A stretch of 61,785 nucleotides of DNA from Flavobacterium sp. (GTDB taxonomy: Bacteria; Bacteroidota; Bacteroidia; Flavobacteriales; Flavobacteriaceae), in contig NZ_JASLCE010000119.1 of the NCBI RefSeq assembly GCF_030146175.1, positions 1-61,785 of the forward strand. Reading direction: 5' to 3'. Shown piece after piece: positions 1-8,898 of the stretch (within the stretch, counting starts at the first letter, position 1; every line of letters starts with the position of its first letter). The notes below the pieces were generated by a model that did not search any database, had not been told where the DNA came from, and saw only the letters and a program-made list of their open reading frames with translations. The position numbers were made by a program, and so were the translations under genes.

Positions 1-54
1 ACCAGGGACACATGGATTTTCAGTCCATTGCTCTACCAACTGAGCTAAGGCACC
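1..54 (-). tRNA. tRNA-Phe (GAA), 3' end cut by window edge
   Basis: Read on the minus strand, the gene starts GGTGCCTTAGCTCAGTTGG, has the D-arm TAGCTCAGTTGGTAGAGCA, and an anticodon arm ATGGA-CTGAAAA-TCCAT whose loop gives anticodon GAA, so phenylalanine. The variable loop follows and the sequence stops within the start of the T-arm. The acceptor 3' half lies outside the window. A consensus promoter sits directly upstream. Confidence 0.95.
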
Positions 55-70
55 GTCCTTATTGCGGGTG

Positions 71-100
71 CAAATATAGGGGCATTTTTTATTTATCCAA
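71..100 (-). promoter_or_regulatory. Promoter of tRNA-Phe
   Basis: On the minus strand a TTG (98-100) is followed after 19 bases by TATATTTG (71-78). This is the Bacteroidota -33/-7 consensus, and it lies about 17 bases before the mature tRNA 5' end. Confidence 0.8.
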
Positions 101-105
101 AACAA

Positions 106-134
106 TTCGGTAAAAAAATCTATTTGTATCTTTG
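106..134 (+). promoter_or_regulatory. Probable promoter of the coaX gene run
   Basis: TATCTTTG at 127-134 fits the -7 consensus TAnnTTTG. The -33 position holds only TTC (106-108), a near match. The coaX ATG begins 20 bases after the -7 box, so the leader would be short. It diverges from the tRNA-Phe promoter within the same 100-base gap. Confidence 0.6.
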
Positions 135-153
135 AATTTTAATCGGAAAAATA

Positions 154-885
154 ATGCTTTTAGCAATAGATGTAGGGAATACCCGGATCAAAGTGGCTGT
201 TTTTGAAAAAGATAGCCTGCTGGATCAGGATGCGTTTGATAAAACAGAAGCCGTAAATCGGTTTTCGAAAATCCTGGGAAAATATACGCAAATAGAAAAT
301 GCGATACTTTCCAGAGTAGGATTTTTGGACGAAACGGTTCTAAAATGGCTGGAAAGTCGGCTGACATTGCATGTTATTACCCCGGATAGTCCGATGCCGT
401 TTTATAATCGTTATGAAACGCCAAGAACATTAGGAATCGACCGAATGGTACTGGCTTCGGGTGCGGTATTTCAGTTTCCGAAACAAAACCGATTGGTAAT
501 CGACTCCGGAACCTGCATTACCTACGACTTTATTGATGCCGACGACAATTACCTTGGCGGCGCCATTTCGCCGGGACTTCGGTTGCGGTATGAATCCTTA
601 CATAATTATACGGCAAAATTACCGTTATTAACCCTTGAAAACCCGTCGGGCTTGATCGGAGGATCTACAAAACAGTCGATTCATTCCGGTGTTGTGAACG
701 GTTTTTTGTGCGAAGTTGACGGGCTCATCGAACGCTATCGTCAACAATATCAAGTTTTAACAGTAATTTTAACAGGAGGTGATACGGATTTTTTGGCTAA
801 AAGCGTAAAAAACACCATATTTGCCAATCCAAATTTTCTATTAGAAAGTTTGAACCACTTATATCAATATACAATCAACAAATGA
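154..885 (+). CDS. coaX: Type III pantothenate kinase
   Basis: Phosphorylates pantothenate, the first step of coenzyme A synthesis, in the cytoplasm. The 243-residue length is normal for the type III family. The N-terminal phosphate-binding motif is D6-V-G-N-T10, the G94-I-D-R97 motif follows, and the second phosphate motif is D117-S-G-T120. These mark the ASKHA-fold CoaX family rather than the bacterial type I (CoaA) or type II kinases. The stop TGA overlaps the ATG of the next gene (ATGA, 882-885), which suggests translational coupling with the outer membrane protein gene. The start is the ATG that places DxGNT at residue 6, as is usual. Nothing looks broken. Confidence 0.95.
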   Translation: MLLAIDVGNTRIKVAVFEKDSLLDQDAFDKTEAVNRFSKILGKYTQIENAILSRVGFLDETVLKWLESRLTLHVITPDSPMPFYNRYETPRTLGIDRMVLASGAVFQFPKQNRLVIDSGTCITYDFIDADDNYLGGAISPGLRLRYESLHNYTAKLPLLTLENPSGLIGGSTKQSIHSGVVNGFLCEVDGLIERYRQQYQVLTVILTGGDTDFLAKSVKNTIFANPNFLLESLNHLYQYTINK

Positions 886-2153
886 TTAAAAAGATAATTC
901 TAGGCACTAGTTTGCTTTTTTCTTCCGTAATTTTTGCACAGGAAGGTACCGCTTCACCGTATTCATTTTATGGTATCGGAGATGTAAAGTACCGCGGAAC
1001 CCATGAAAATAAAGCCATGGGAGGGTTGGGGATCATACCGGATAGTATTCACCTGAATCTTCAAAACCCGGCATCGTTAACGGCCTTACGATTAACGACA
1101 TTTTCGGTAGGAGCGACAAACCGTAGCACGACTTTTAAAACGGCATCGGAAAAAGAAACAGCAAGCAGAACAACATTCGATTATCTGGCATTGGGATTCC
1201 CGATTACTAAAAAAGCGGGTGTTTCGTTTGGAATAATGCCATATTCCTCTGTTGGTTATAAGGTGGATCAAACAACAACTACGCAATTATCAACCGGAGA
1301 CATTGTAAATACGAACAAACGTTTTACCGGTGAAGGTGGTTTGAATAATGTATTCTTGGGATTGGGATATAAAATTACTTCGAAATTAAGTATCGGAGCC
1401 GATTTTCAATATAACTTCGGACGAGTGGAAACCAAATCTGTTGTTTTCCTGGATGATGTTTACCTTGGAAAACGAGAGATCAATACAACCCGTTATAGCG
1501 GTGTGGCATTTAACACCGGTTTGATGTATCAGGAAAAAATCAACAAAAAATACGACTGGTATAGCAGTTTTACCTATACGCCACAAAGCAATTTAAAAGC
1601 GGATAATAGCGGTTCGGTAGCGGCCATTACCTATTCGGGTACCGGAGCAGAATTAGAATCTGATAATGTGGCTTATGAAGCAACACAATCTACCTATAAA
1701 TTACCGGCTAAGTATGCATTAGGAACTGGTTTTGGAATTGCAAAACAATGGTTTGTTGGTGCTGAAGTAACCTTCCAGGATAAAAGCAGTTTTGTAAATC
1801 GTTTTGATCAGATTACAAATGTTGGTTTCGAAAAAGCACAGCGTTATGTAATTGGAGGGTATATTACACCAAAATTCAACTCGTTTACAAGCTATCTGGA
1901 GCGTGTAACCTATAGAGCTGGTTTCAGATATGAAAACACCGGTCTTGTGATCAACAATCAATCCGTTAAAGATTATAGTGTGAATGCCGGTTTTGGATTG
2001 CCAATCGGTCGAAGTCTTTCGAATCTGAATGTTGGATTTGAATACGGAACAAAAGGAACGACAAGTAGTAACTTGGTTCAGGAAAACTATTTTGGGATCT
2101 ATATCGGACTGTCGGTAAACGACCTGTGGTTTAAGCGAACTAAATACGAATAG
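882..2153 (+). CDS. Predicted outer membrane beta-barrel protein
   Basis: A 423-residue protein with a signal peptide (hydrophobic residues 5-19, likely cut after Ala19 in FAQ). After it the sequence alternates polar and hydrophobic residues with many glycines and aromatics, and ends in strands closing near the C-terminus, as in a barrel. The early segment with GIGD, NKAMGG and NPASL resembles long-chain fatty acid transporter-like (FadL/OmpP1-like) barrels in Bacteroidota, but the substrate cannot be told. It overlaps coaX by four bases and is followed 7 bases later by lptC, so it may be cotranscribed with lipopolysaccharide export. Function: not recognised beyond a barrel. Confidence 0.75.
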   Translation: MIKKIILGTSLLFSSVIFAQEGTASPYSFYGIGDVKYRGTHENKAMGGLGIIPDSIHLNLQNPASLTALRLTTFSVGATNRSTTFKTASEKETASRTTFDYLALGFPITKKAGVSFGIMPYSSVGYKVDQTTTTQLSTGDIVNTNKRFTGEGGLNNVFLGLGYKITSKLSIGADFQYNFGRVETKSVVFLDDVYLGKREINTTRYSGVAFNTGLMYQEKINKKYDWYSSFTYTPQSNLKADNSGSVAAITYSGTGAELESDNVAYEATQSTYKLPAKYALGTGFGIAKQWFVGAEVTFQDKSSFVNRFDQITNVGFEKAQRYVIGGYITPKFNSFTSYLERVTYRAGFRYENTGLVINNQSVKDYSVNAGFGLPIGRSLSNLNVGFEYGTKGTTSSNLVQENYFGIYIGLSVNDLWFKRTKYE

Positions 2154-2160
2154 TATTCTG

Positions 2161-2715
2161 ATGAAGGTACACTTTGGAAAATATTTTATAACATTAGTCA
2201 CAGTTCTCGCTGTGACTGTGTTTTTTTCATGCGAAAGCAATTTTAAAGACGTACAGCGTATCAATGCGGTACCGTTTTCTCCAATTGGGGAAGCCGAACA
2301 TGTGAATTTAAAATATACCGATTCCGGTAAGATCAAAGCAATATTGGTAAGCCCGTTATTGCTGGATTTTTCCAATTTAAAATATCCGTATACCGAATTT
2401 CCGAAAGGCGTATTTGTAACCCTTTTTGATGAGCGCGGCAATAAAAGCTATGTAGAATCCGATTATGCAATTACCTACGCGAAAACCGATATTATCGATT
2501 TACAGGGTCATGTAAAGATAACATCTAGTGATGGTAAAGTGCTGCAAACGGAACAATTGTACTACGATCAGAAAAATGAATGGTTTTTTACCGAGAAATA
2601 TTTTAAATTTACAGATGCGAACAGTTACCTTGAAGGAAAAGGTATCGATTTTAGCAAAGATTTTTCAGTTATGAATGCCCAACAAAACAGGGGCGAGATT
2701 TCAAAGATAGAGTAA
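2161..2715 (+). CDS. lptC: LPS export periplasmic protein LptC
   Basis: LptC relays lipopolysaccharide from the inner-membrane LptBFG transporter to the periplasmic bridge. The 184-residue protein has an N-terminal hydrophobic segment (residues 8-23) ending in F-F-S-C24, which could be a lipobox, as often seen in Bacteroidota LptC. The rest is a beta-rich domain with the typical pattern around residues 90-150 (VESDYAITYAKTDIIDLQGH, then alternating strands), matching the LptC/OstA-like jelly roll. It sits between the barrel gene and a tiny membrane protein gene. The family call is by sequence pattern and gene order; no single catalytic residue exists to confirm it. Confidence 0.85.
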   Translation: MKVHFGKYFITLVTVLAVTVFFSCESNFKDVQRINAVPFSPIGEAEHVNLKYTDSGKIKAILVSPLLLDFSNLKYPYTEFPKGVFVTLFDERGNKSYVESDYAITYAKTDIIDLQGHVKITSSDGKVLQTEQLYYDQKNEWFFTEKYFKFTDANSYLEGKGIDFSKDFSVMNAQQNRGEISKIE

Positions 2716-2717
2716 TT

Positions 2718-2894
2718 ATGGGATTATTAAAGTACGTCCACTATTTGTATTTGGTTTTAGCAGTATTGTTTATTTATGAAGGCGTACGGCGACAACAGGC
2801 CGGAGAAAGTTACCTGATTAATTTTCTTTTTGCGGCAGTAGCCATTTTTATGTTCTTCTTTAGAAGGCATTTTTCAAACAAGATGAAACGATAG
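2718..2894 (+). CDS. Small membrane protein, 58 residues, two helices
   Basis: An open frame of 58 codons starting MGLLKYVHYLYLVLAVLFIY and ending NKMKR. It has two hydrophobic stretches (about residues 7-20 and 33-48) separated by a basic, glutamine-rich turn (GVRRQQAGES), with a basic C-terminus, so it is probably a helical hairpin in the inner membrane. It begins 2 bases after the lptC stop and ends 10 bases before the CNNM-type gene, which fits a cotranscribed real gene and not a chance frame. No function is recognised. The position next to lptC would allow a role in envelope assembly, but that is inference. Confidence 0.75.
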   Translation: MGLLKYVHYLYLVLAVLFIYEGVRRQQAGESYLINFLFAAVAIFMFFFRRHFSNKMKR

Positions 2895-2904
2895 GGAAAA
2901 CAAT

Positions 2905-4161
2905 ATGGAAATAGCGATAATCATAACGTGTCTGATTTTATCCGCGTTCTTTTCCGGGATGGAAATAGCCTATATCGCTTCCAATAAAGTTTACCTGAGT
3001 ATCGAAAAAAAACAAAACACTTTTTTTTCAAAAATACTAACCAGACTCACCGAAAAGCCGGCTCATTTTATAGCGTCGATGCTATTGGGGAAAAGTATCG
3101 TTTTTACGATTTACGGTTATTTTTCCAGCGCTTTAGTAGTGCAGTTGCTTCGGGAATACGGCGTTTTATTAAACCCTTTTCAGATGATCGTGATGCAGGT
3201 GCTTATCGCAACCGCGTTGCTATTGCTCACATCCAGTTTTCTTCCGAAAGTTATTTTTCAGATTTATCCGAATACGCTGATTAAAGTACTGGCGTTGCCG
3301 GCCTATTGCTTTTACCTGCTATTTTCCGGGATTTCCAAGATTGTCGTAGCGATTGCCGATAAAGTCCTGATCCATGTTTTTAAACTCGAACGTAATAAAG
3401 ATGTGTTGTATTTTAACCGGGGCGAATTGGGAACCTATATCACCGAACAGGTTAATGCGGCCGAAAACCAGCAGGAAATCGATACCGAAATACAGATTTT
3501 TCAGAACGCCTTGGAATTTTCCGATGTTAAAGTGCGTGATATTATGACACCGCGAACGGAAATTGCTTCGGTGGAATTGTGCGATAGCGTTACAGAATTG
3601 CGAGAATTGTTTGTCGAAACCGGTTATTCCAAAATAGTGGTATACGAAGGCACGCTCGATAATAGTATCGGATATGTGCATTCGTTCGAGTTGTTTAAAA
3701 AACCAGCCGACATCCAGTCGGTTATGATAACAGTGGAATATGTGCCGGAAACGGTATTGATTAAAGAGGTGTTGGATCTGCTTACAAAAAAGCGGAAAAG
3801 TATGGCGGTGGTTATCGACGAATACGGAGGAACTGCCGGTATTGTAACGGTAGAAGATATTATCGAAGAATTATTCGGAGAAATTGAAGACGAACACGAT
3901 CTGGAAGAACTGATCGAGGAAAAGCGAAATGATCATTCGTTTTTGTTTTCGGCTCGTTTAAATGTAGAATATGTTAACCAGAAATATAATATTAAAATTC
4001 CGGTAAGCGATTCCTATGTGACGTTAGGGGGATTCATTGTGCATGCGACCAAGGAAATACCGCAACAGGGACAGCAATTGGAGTTGTCCGGTTACCGGAT
4101 TGTCATACGTGAGGCTTCCAATAAACGAATTGAATTAATCGAAGTTCGTATCAAAGAATAA
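2905..4161 (+). CDS. CNNM/CorC-type hemolysin family protein (DUF21 + CBS pair)
   Basis: An inner-membrane protein of 418 residues. Residues 1-150 hold the DUF21 transmembrane domain with the SAFFSGMEIA signature at 13-22. Two CBS domains follow, the first beginning at V210-R-D-I-M-T-P-R217 and the second including DEYGGTAGIVTVEDIIEELF near 305-325. The C-terminal 80 residues form the CorC_HlyC (transporter-associated) domain. Members of this family are linked to magnesium or cobalt transport or export; the old name hemolysin is misleading. The gene follows the small membrane protein by 10 bases. Bacteroidota carry several paralogues, including gliding-linked GldE, so the exact subtype is not assigned. 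Confidence 0.88.
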   Translation: MEIAIIITCLILSAFFSGMEIAYIASNKVYLSIEKKQNTFFSKILTRLTEKPAHFIASMLLGKSIVFTIYGYFSSALVVQLLREYGVLLNPFQMIVMQVLIATALLLLTSSFLPKVIFQIYPNTLIKVLALPAYCFYLLFSGISKIVVAIADKVLIHVFKLERNKDVLYFNRGELGTYITEQVNAAENQQEIDTEIQIFQNALEFSDVKVRDIMTPRTEIASVELCDSVTELRELFVETGYSKIVVYEGTLDNSIGYVHSFELFKKPADIQSVMITVEYVPETVLIKEVLDLLTKKRKSMAVVIDEYGGTAGIVTVEDIIEELFGEIEDEHDLEELIEEKRNDHSFLFSARLNVEYVNQKYNIKIPVSDSYVTLGGFIVHATKEIPQQGQQLELSGYRIVIREASNKRIELIEVRIKE

Positions 4162-4275
4162 AGAAATATCCAAATAAAAAAGTAAAAATATTTGAAAATA
4201 TAGTGGGACATCTTTTATTATTAAATAGATAATTGTATTTTCGCCCACTGAATAAAAAAAATAATATCATAAAAG

Positions 4276-6375
4276 ATGGCAGTTTTATCAAAAATTAGAC
4301 AGCGTTCGATCCTTTTAATTGGAGTTATCGGATTTTGTTTGCTAGCATTCGTAATTGGAGATGTTGTTCAAAGCGGAGGATTTAAACAAAGTACACGCAA
4401 TGTAGGTAGTGTAAATGGAGTGGATATCTCAGCTCAGGACTTTTTGCAAAAAGTATCTATGGCAGAAAAAAACGGCCAGGGTATGAGCAATACACAAGCT
4501 TCAAACGGAGTTTGGGAGCAGGAAGTGAAACAAATCCTATTAGACGCTGAATTTGAAAAAATCGGTTTAAAAATCGGAAAAGAGCAAATGATTAACGTAA
4601 TCAAACAGAATCCTAACTTTGCTCAGGATCCAAGATTTTTAAATGCTGCCGGTCAGTTTGACGTAAATAAATTCAATGAATTTGTGGCCAGCATCAAATC
4701 ATCACAGCCGGATCAGTGGAATAACTGGTTGGCGTATGAAAAACAATTGCAGCAAATGGCTACTGAGCAAATGTATTATACTATGGTTAAAGCCGGTCTT
4801 GTAACGACTAAGAACGATGGTAAATTTGCTTACGAAAGAGAAAACGACAAAGTTAATTTCGACTATGTAGCGGTTCCATATACTACAATCAACGATGATG
4901 AAGTAAAAGTTTCGGATAGCGAAATTTTGGATTATGTTAAGAAAAATCCTAAAAAATATAAATCAGACAACTCTCGTGAGGTAGAATACGTATTCTTCGA
5001 AAACAAACCGTCTAAAGAAGACGAGGATGAAATGAAGAAAACAATCACAGGATTATTATCCGGACGTGTAGTTTACAACGATAAAACGGGAACTAACGAT
5101 ACGTTACCTGGTTTTAAAGGTGCTAAAAACGTAGAAGAGTTTGTAAATGCAAATTCTGATATCAAATACGATTCGTCTTATGTAGCGAAAAAAGACCTGC
5201 CATTGGAAAACCAGGAGCAGTTATTTAACCTTCCAACAGGAGAAGTATTCGGACCATACATCCACAACGGTTACTACTGTTTATCTAAAATGATGGGTAG
5301 AAAAGGTGGTGCTACTGCAAAAGCAAGTCACATTCTATTGAGCTATGCCGGAAAAATGCCAGGTATTACCAGAACAAAAGAAGAGGCAAAAGCAAAAGCA
5401 GAAGAATTGTTAAAACAAGCACAGGCAAATCCATCAAGCTTTGCAATGTTGGCAATGACAAATACAGACGATCCGGGATCAAAACAAACCGGAGGTATGT
5501 ATGATAACATCCAGCCAGGTCAAATGGTGAAAACGTTCAACGATTTCGTATTCAACAACCCGGTAGGTAAAATTGGAATGGTAGAAACAGAATATGGTTT
5601 CCACGTAATTAAAGTAGACGATAAATACGATGCCGTTCGTTTGGCTACGATCGCAGAAAAAATCGAGCCGTCTGAGGCAACTGCTGATGCGATTTATGTA
5701 AAAGCTACAAAATTAGAAGCAGAAGCTGCGGATAAAGATTTCGACAAAGTAGCAAAAGAAATGGGATTAACGGTAGTTCCGGCTATGAACGTTAAAGCTA
5801 CAGACGAAAGTCTTCCAGGACTTCAAAACCAAAGACAAATTGTACTTTGGGCATTTGGAAGAGATACAAAAGAAGGTGCTGTTAAGAAATTTGACAACCT
5901 TGAAGGACATATCATCGCAAAATTAAAAGGGAAAAACGAAACCGGTTTGATTTCTTTAGAAGAAGCAAAACAAACGGTATTACCAATCCTGAAAAACCAG
6001 AAAAAAGCGGAGAAAATCAAAGCTAAAATGCAAGGCGCTACTTTGGAAGCGGTTTCACAAAAATCAGGTGCTGCTGTTAACGTAGCTTCAAATGTGACAA
6101 TCGACAACCCAAGTATCCCGAACATCGGACAAGAGCCTAAAGTTGTAGGAACTGCTTTCGGATTAGGAAACGGAAAAACTTCAAAATTAATCGAAGGTCA
6201 AATGGCTGTTTTCATGATCAGAACGAAAGACGTAGTAAAAGCTCCGGCTTTACCAAACTATGCTTCTTACACTACAAAAATCAAAACGCAAACACAAGGC
6301 GCTTCTTCATACCGCATAATCGCTGCCCTAAAAGCAGCTGCTAAAATTGAAGATAACAGAGCTGCGTTACAATAG
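4276..6375 (+). CDS. Periplasmic peptidylprolyl isomerase, SurA_N plus parvulin (PpiD-like)
   Basis: A 699-residue chaperone-isomerase anchored by one N-terminal helix (residues 13-31) with the start MAVLSKIRQRS, typical of PpiD. A SurA_N-like helical region spans about 35-170, and a parvulin domain about 345-455 (begins AKASHILLSY, contains GGMYD and ends near EYGFHVIKVD). The C-terminal part may be a second degenerate parvulin-like or substrate-binding region. It would act on proteins leaving the Sec translocon on their way to the outer membrane. It is separated from the upstream gene by 114 bases and is probably a separate transcription unit closed by the hairpin at 6395. Confidence 0.88.
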   Translation: MAVLSKIRQRSILLIGVIGFCLLAFVIGDVVQSGGFKQSTRNVGSVNGVDISAQDFLQKVSMAEKNGQGMSNTQASNGVWEQEVKQILLDAEFEKIGLKIGKEQMINVIKQNPNFAQDPRFLNAAGQFDVNKFNEFVASIKSSQPDQWNNWLAYEKQLQQMATEQMYYTMVKAGLVTTKNDGKFAYERENDKVNFDYVAVPYTTINDDEVKVSDSEILDYVKKNPKKYKSDNSREVEYVFFENKPSKEDEDEMKKTITGLLSGRVVYNDKTGTNDTLPGFKGAKNVEEFVNANSDIKYDSSYVAKKDLPLENQEQLFNLPTGEVFGPYIHNGYYCLSKMMGRKGGATAKASHILLSYAGKMPGITRTKEEAKAKAEELLKQAQANPSSFAMLAMTNTDDPGSKQTGGMYDNIQPGQMVKTFNDFVFNNPVGKIGMVETEYGFHVIKVDDKYDAVRLATIAEKIEPSEATADAIYVKATKLEAEAADKDFDKVAKEMGLTVVPAMNVKATDESLPGLQNQRQIVLWAFGRDTKEGAVKKFDNLEGHIIAKLKGKNETGLISLEEAKQTVLPILKNQKKAEKIKAKMQGATLEAVSQKSGAAVNVASNVTIDNPSIPNIGQEPKVVGTAFGLGNGKTSKLIEGQMAVFMIRTKDVVKAPALPNYASYTTKIKTQTQGASSYRIIAALKAAAKIEDNRAALQ

Positions 6376-6394
6376 TATACCGACTGTAGTCAAT

Positions 6395-6433
6395 AAAAAA
6401 AGGCATCCGATGAAAATCGGATGCCTTTTTTTT
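6395..6433. terminator. Bidirectional terminator
   Basis: Stem GGCATCCGA / TCGGATGCC (6402-6410 and 6417-6425) with an A run on the left and a T run on the right. It lies between the convergent parvulin gene and GHMP kinase gene and can serve both. Confidence 0.88.
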
Positions 6434-6446
6434 ATGATGTTATTTT

Positions 6447-7364
6447 TTATAAAATCATTTCAGAATAGGGAATAACAATCGGAAAGCCTTTCTCTTTAAA
6501 ATAAGCCGTAGGATCATTTGGAGCTATGGCAAGTATAAAATCGCCGCCCCAGGCACCAAGACTCTTTAAAACGCCTTTAAAATCGTTGAAAAAGCGTTCC
6601 TTAACGGTTTCCATTTCCAAAATATCACTTAGAATACTTTCGTGCTGATTGATCAACGAACCGAATTGATACAGATCGTTGGAAACAAGAATCGCTTCCG
6701 TTAGCGCATCGATTTTAGGGATCATTTTGTCAATACGTTGTTGTTTGTCGTAATAACTCATAATCGCCGATTTACTGCTTTGCTTCTGATTGAGATACAC
6801 AAAATACAGATTTTGACGAAACGATAAATCCAACTGTAAAGGGGTTACCATTGGTCGTTTAAAACGCGTCAATTGGTAAATAATAGGGGTATTGTTTTGA
6901 GCGCAGGCAATGTCGTAACCGCTACCGCCAAAACTGGATTCCAGCAAACGATAGGCATCCACCTGAAGCCATTGTGCGATATTGTTGATCAAAGTAGAAG
7001 AGGTGCCAAGTCCCCATAATCGTGGAAACGTTAAACGCGTCGTTACACTATATCCGGTATCGGAACTAAGAAAATCCGGATTAAGCTGTGCGGCTTCATA
7101 CAAAATTTCGATCAGGGTATTTTTGATTCCGGCTTGCGGTCCGAAATTTTCCTTATTGCGAATACTGTCAAACGAAATTTGATCCTCAAACCAGACACTG
7201 GAATCAGCATCATAACTTTGCCAGCGTATGATTTGCTCGGGGCCTTTTTCGATATCGAGAAACTGACCGTATTTTGTGGGAAGCGCAATCGCTTTCGCAC
7301 CGTCCAGAACGACATATTCGCCGGTGAGCAGGAGTTTTCCGTTGCTGTAAAAAGTCTTTTTCAA
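6447..7364 (-). CDS. GYDIA-family GHMP kinase (mevalonate pathway type)
   Basis: A 305-residue GHMP-superfamily kinase. It has the N-terminal GKLLLTGEYVVLDGAKA segment, the ATP-binding loop G118-L-G-T-S-S123 (usual form GLGSSA), and the signature G147-S-G-Y-D-I-A-C-A155 that gives the family its name. This family is found in Bacteroidota next to mevalonate pathway genes and probably phosphorylates mevalonate or phosphomevalonate. Which step it performs cannot be told from sequence alone. It lies 6 bases downstream of the HMG-CoA reductase gene on the same strand, so the two are almost certainly one operon. Confidence 0.88.
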   Translation of the reverse strand: MKKTFYSNGKLLLTGEYVVLDGAKAIALPTKYGQFLDIEKGPEQIIRWQSYDADSSVWFEDQISFDSIRNKENFGPQAGIKNTLIEILYEAAQLNPDFLSSDTGYSVTTRLTFPRLWGLGTSSTLINNIAQWLQVDAYRLLESSFGGSGYDIACAQNNTPIIYQLTRFKRPMVTPLQLDLSFRQNLYFVYLNQKQSSKSAIMSYYDKQQRIDKMIPKIDALTEAILVSNDLYQFGSLINQHESILSDILEMETVKERFFNDFKGVLKSLGAWGGDFILAIAPNDPTAYFKEKGFPIVIPYSEMIL

Positions 7365-7370
7365 AATGAA

Positions 7371-8687
7371 TTATTTACGTAAAGATGCTAAATAGTCAAC
7401 TACAGCCGAATGACTCACGGTGTTGTGTTCAAAATGAGTTGTGACAAGCTGACGTTCGGTTTCGGTAGCCTGAAACTGATTCAGGATATTCATCAAATGC
7501 ATTTTCATATGCCCCTGTTGAATTCCGGTTGTCGTTAACGAACGTAAAGCGGCAAAATTTTGCGCCAGTCCGGCTACGGCTACGATTTGCATCAATTCCT
7601 CGGCCGATGGATGTCCTAACATTTCCAGTGCTATTTTAACCAGAGGATGTAAGCCGGTTAGACCGCCTACTGTTCCCAATGCCAATGGAATTTCCAGCCA
7701 AAAGGTAAAAATACCGTTTTCGACTTTGGCATGCGAAAGACTCGAATATTTTCCGTTTCGGGAAGCAAAAGCGTGTACGCCGGCTTCTACCGCGCGGAAA
7801 TCATTTCCGGTTGCAATCACGACGGCATCGATACCGTTCATGATTCCTTTATTGTGTGTTACGGCGCGATACGGTTCGATTTCGGCGATCTGAACGGCAC
7901 GAACGAACTTTTCGGCGAACTCTTCCTGCGAAATGTGTTTGTCTTCTTTTAAATCGGCTACCGGGCAGGAAACTTCCGCTCTAACAAGACAATTCGGAAC
8001 ATAATTAGACAAAATGCTCATTACGACCTGGATTTGCTTTTCCTCTTCGGAAAACGCGTCGTACTGAAGCGCCTCTTCTTTTAAGGTTTTGGCAAATTGC
8101 TCCAGACAGGAATTGATAAAATTGGCCCCCATACTGTCTTTGGTGTTAAAAGTAGCATGAAGCTGGTAGTAATGCTCCAGTTCACCGGTTTTATCGCGCA
8201 GGTTGATATCGATAATTCCGCCACCTCTTTTTTGCATGTTTTTCGTAATGCTTTCGGTTTCGGAAAAGAATTTCGGTTTGATGGTGTGGAAGAAGGCATC
8301 CAGTTTATCGGCAGCACCTTTATACATAAAGTGTACCTGACCGATTTTTTCGGTACTGATTACCGTGGTTTTAAAACCACCGCGATTGGACCAGAATTTA
8401 GCGGCTTTTGACGCTGCTGCCACGACGGAACTTTCCTCAATAGCCATTGGAATGGTCACATTTTTTCCGTTGATCAAAAAATTGGGTGCCACGCCAAAAG
8501 GCATATAGAAATTGGAAATCGTATTTTCAATAAACTCATCGTGAAGCTTTTGAAGGGCTTCGTCGGAATTCCAATATTGGGTGATAACTTGTTTGGCACT
8601 GTCCGGATTGTTAAAATGGGTATTCACAATCCAGTTGATTTTTTCTTCTTTCGACAACTTCGAAAATCCAGCAATAGCTTTCGTCAT
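7371..8687 (-). CDS. mvaA: Hydroxymethylglutaryl-CoA reductase, class II
   Basis: Interconverts HMG-CoA and mevalonate. The 438-residue length and absence of a membrane domain fit the class II enzymes. Catalytic glutamate is in PMAIEESSVVAA (E84 or E85), the class II DxMGANF motif is D184-S-M-G-A-N-F190, and the catalytic lysine motif is H278-N-K280-G-I with D287 following. A histidine-rich GHMKMH segment near residue 400 fits the catalytic histidine region. Although class II enzymes are often called degradative, here it probably supplies mevalonate for isoprenoids because it heads an operon with a GHMP kinase. A -7 box lies just upstream. Confidence 0.93.
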   Translation of the reverse strand: MTKAIAGFSKLSKEEKINWIVNTHFNNPDSAKQVITQYWNSDEALQKLHDEFIENTISNFYMPFGVAPNFLINGKNVTIPMAIEESSVVAAASKAAKFWSNRGGFKTTVISTEKIGQVHFMYKGAADKLDAFFHTIKPKFFSETESITKNMQKRGGGIIDINLRDKTGELEHYYQLHATFNTKDSMGANFINSCLEQFAKTLKEEALQYDAFSEEEKQIQVVMSILSNYVPNCLVRAEVSCPVADLKEDKHISQEEFAEKFVRAVQIAEIEPYRAVTHNKGIMNGIDAVVIATGNDFRAVEAGVHAFASRNGKYSSLSHAKVENGIFTFWLEIPLALGTVGGLTGLHPLVKIALEMLGHPSAEELMQIVAVAGLAQNFAALRSLTTTGIQQGHMKMHLMNILNQFQATETERQLVTTHFEHNTVSHSAVVDYLASLRK

Positions 8688-8711
8688 TTTTAGGCATCTT
8701 GAATTCTACTG

Positions 8712-8719
8712 CAAAGATA
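8712..8719 (-). promoter_or_regulatory. -7 element of the mevalonate operon
   Basis: Minus-strand TATCTTTG followed by C, an exact TAnnTTTG match, 24 bases before the HMG-CoA reductase ATG. No TTG stands at the usual 19-21 base spacing, so only the -7 part is claimed. Confidence 0.6.
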
Positions 8720-8898
8720 AGATTTCGAAAATGCAATCGGGGATAATTTTTAAAATACGTTTTTTTAAGGAAAAAATTACAGTAAAAACTTATAAAATTG
8801 ACTTTAAATGCGAAAATTGAATTTGCATTTAACACATAAAGTTATGGCTAATTGATAAATTTTCACTAAAATTGGAAGTTTTTTTACCATTTGACAAA

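Noticed and set aside
1719..2441. 240-codon minus-strand open frame across the barrel and lptC genes
   Set aside because: It is antisense to two well-supported genes, crosses their boundary, and its product has no signal, domain or gene-like composition.
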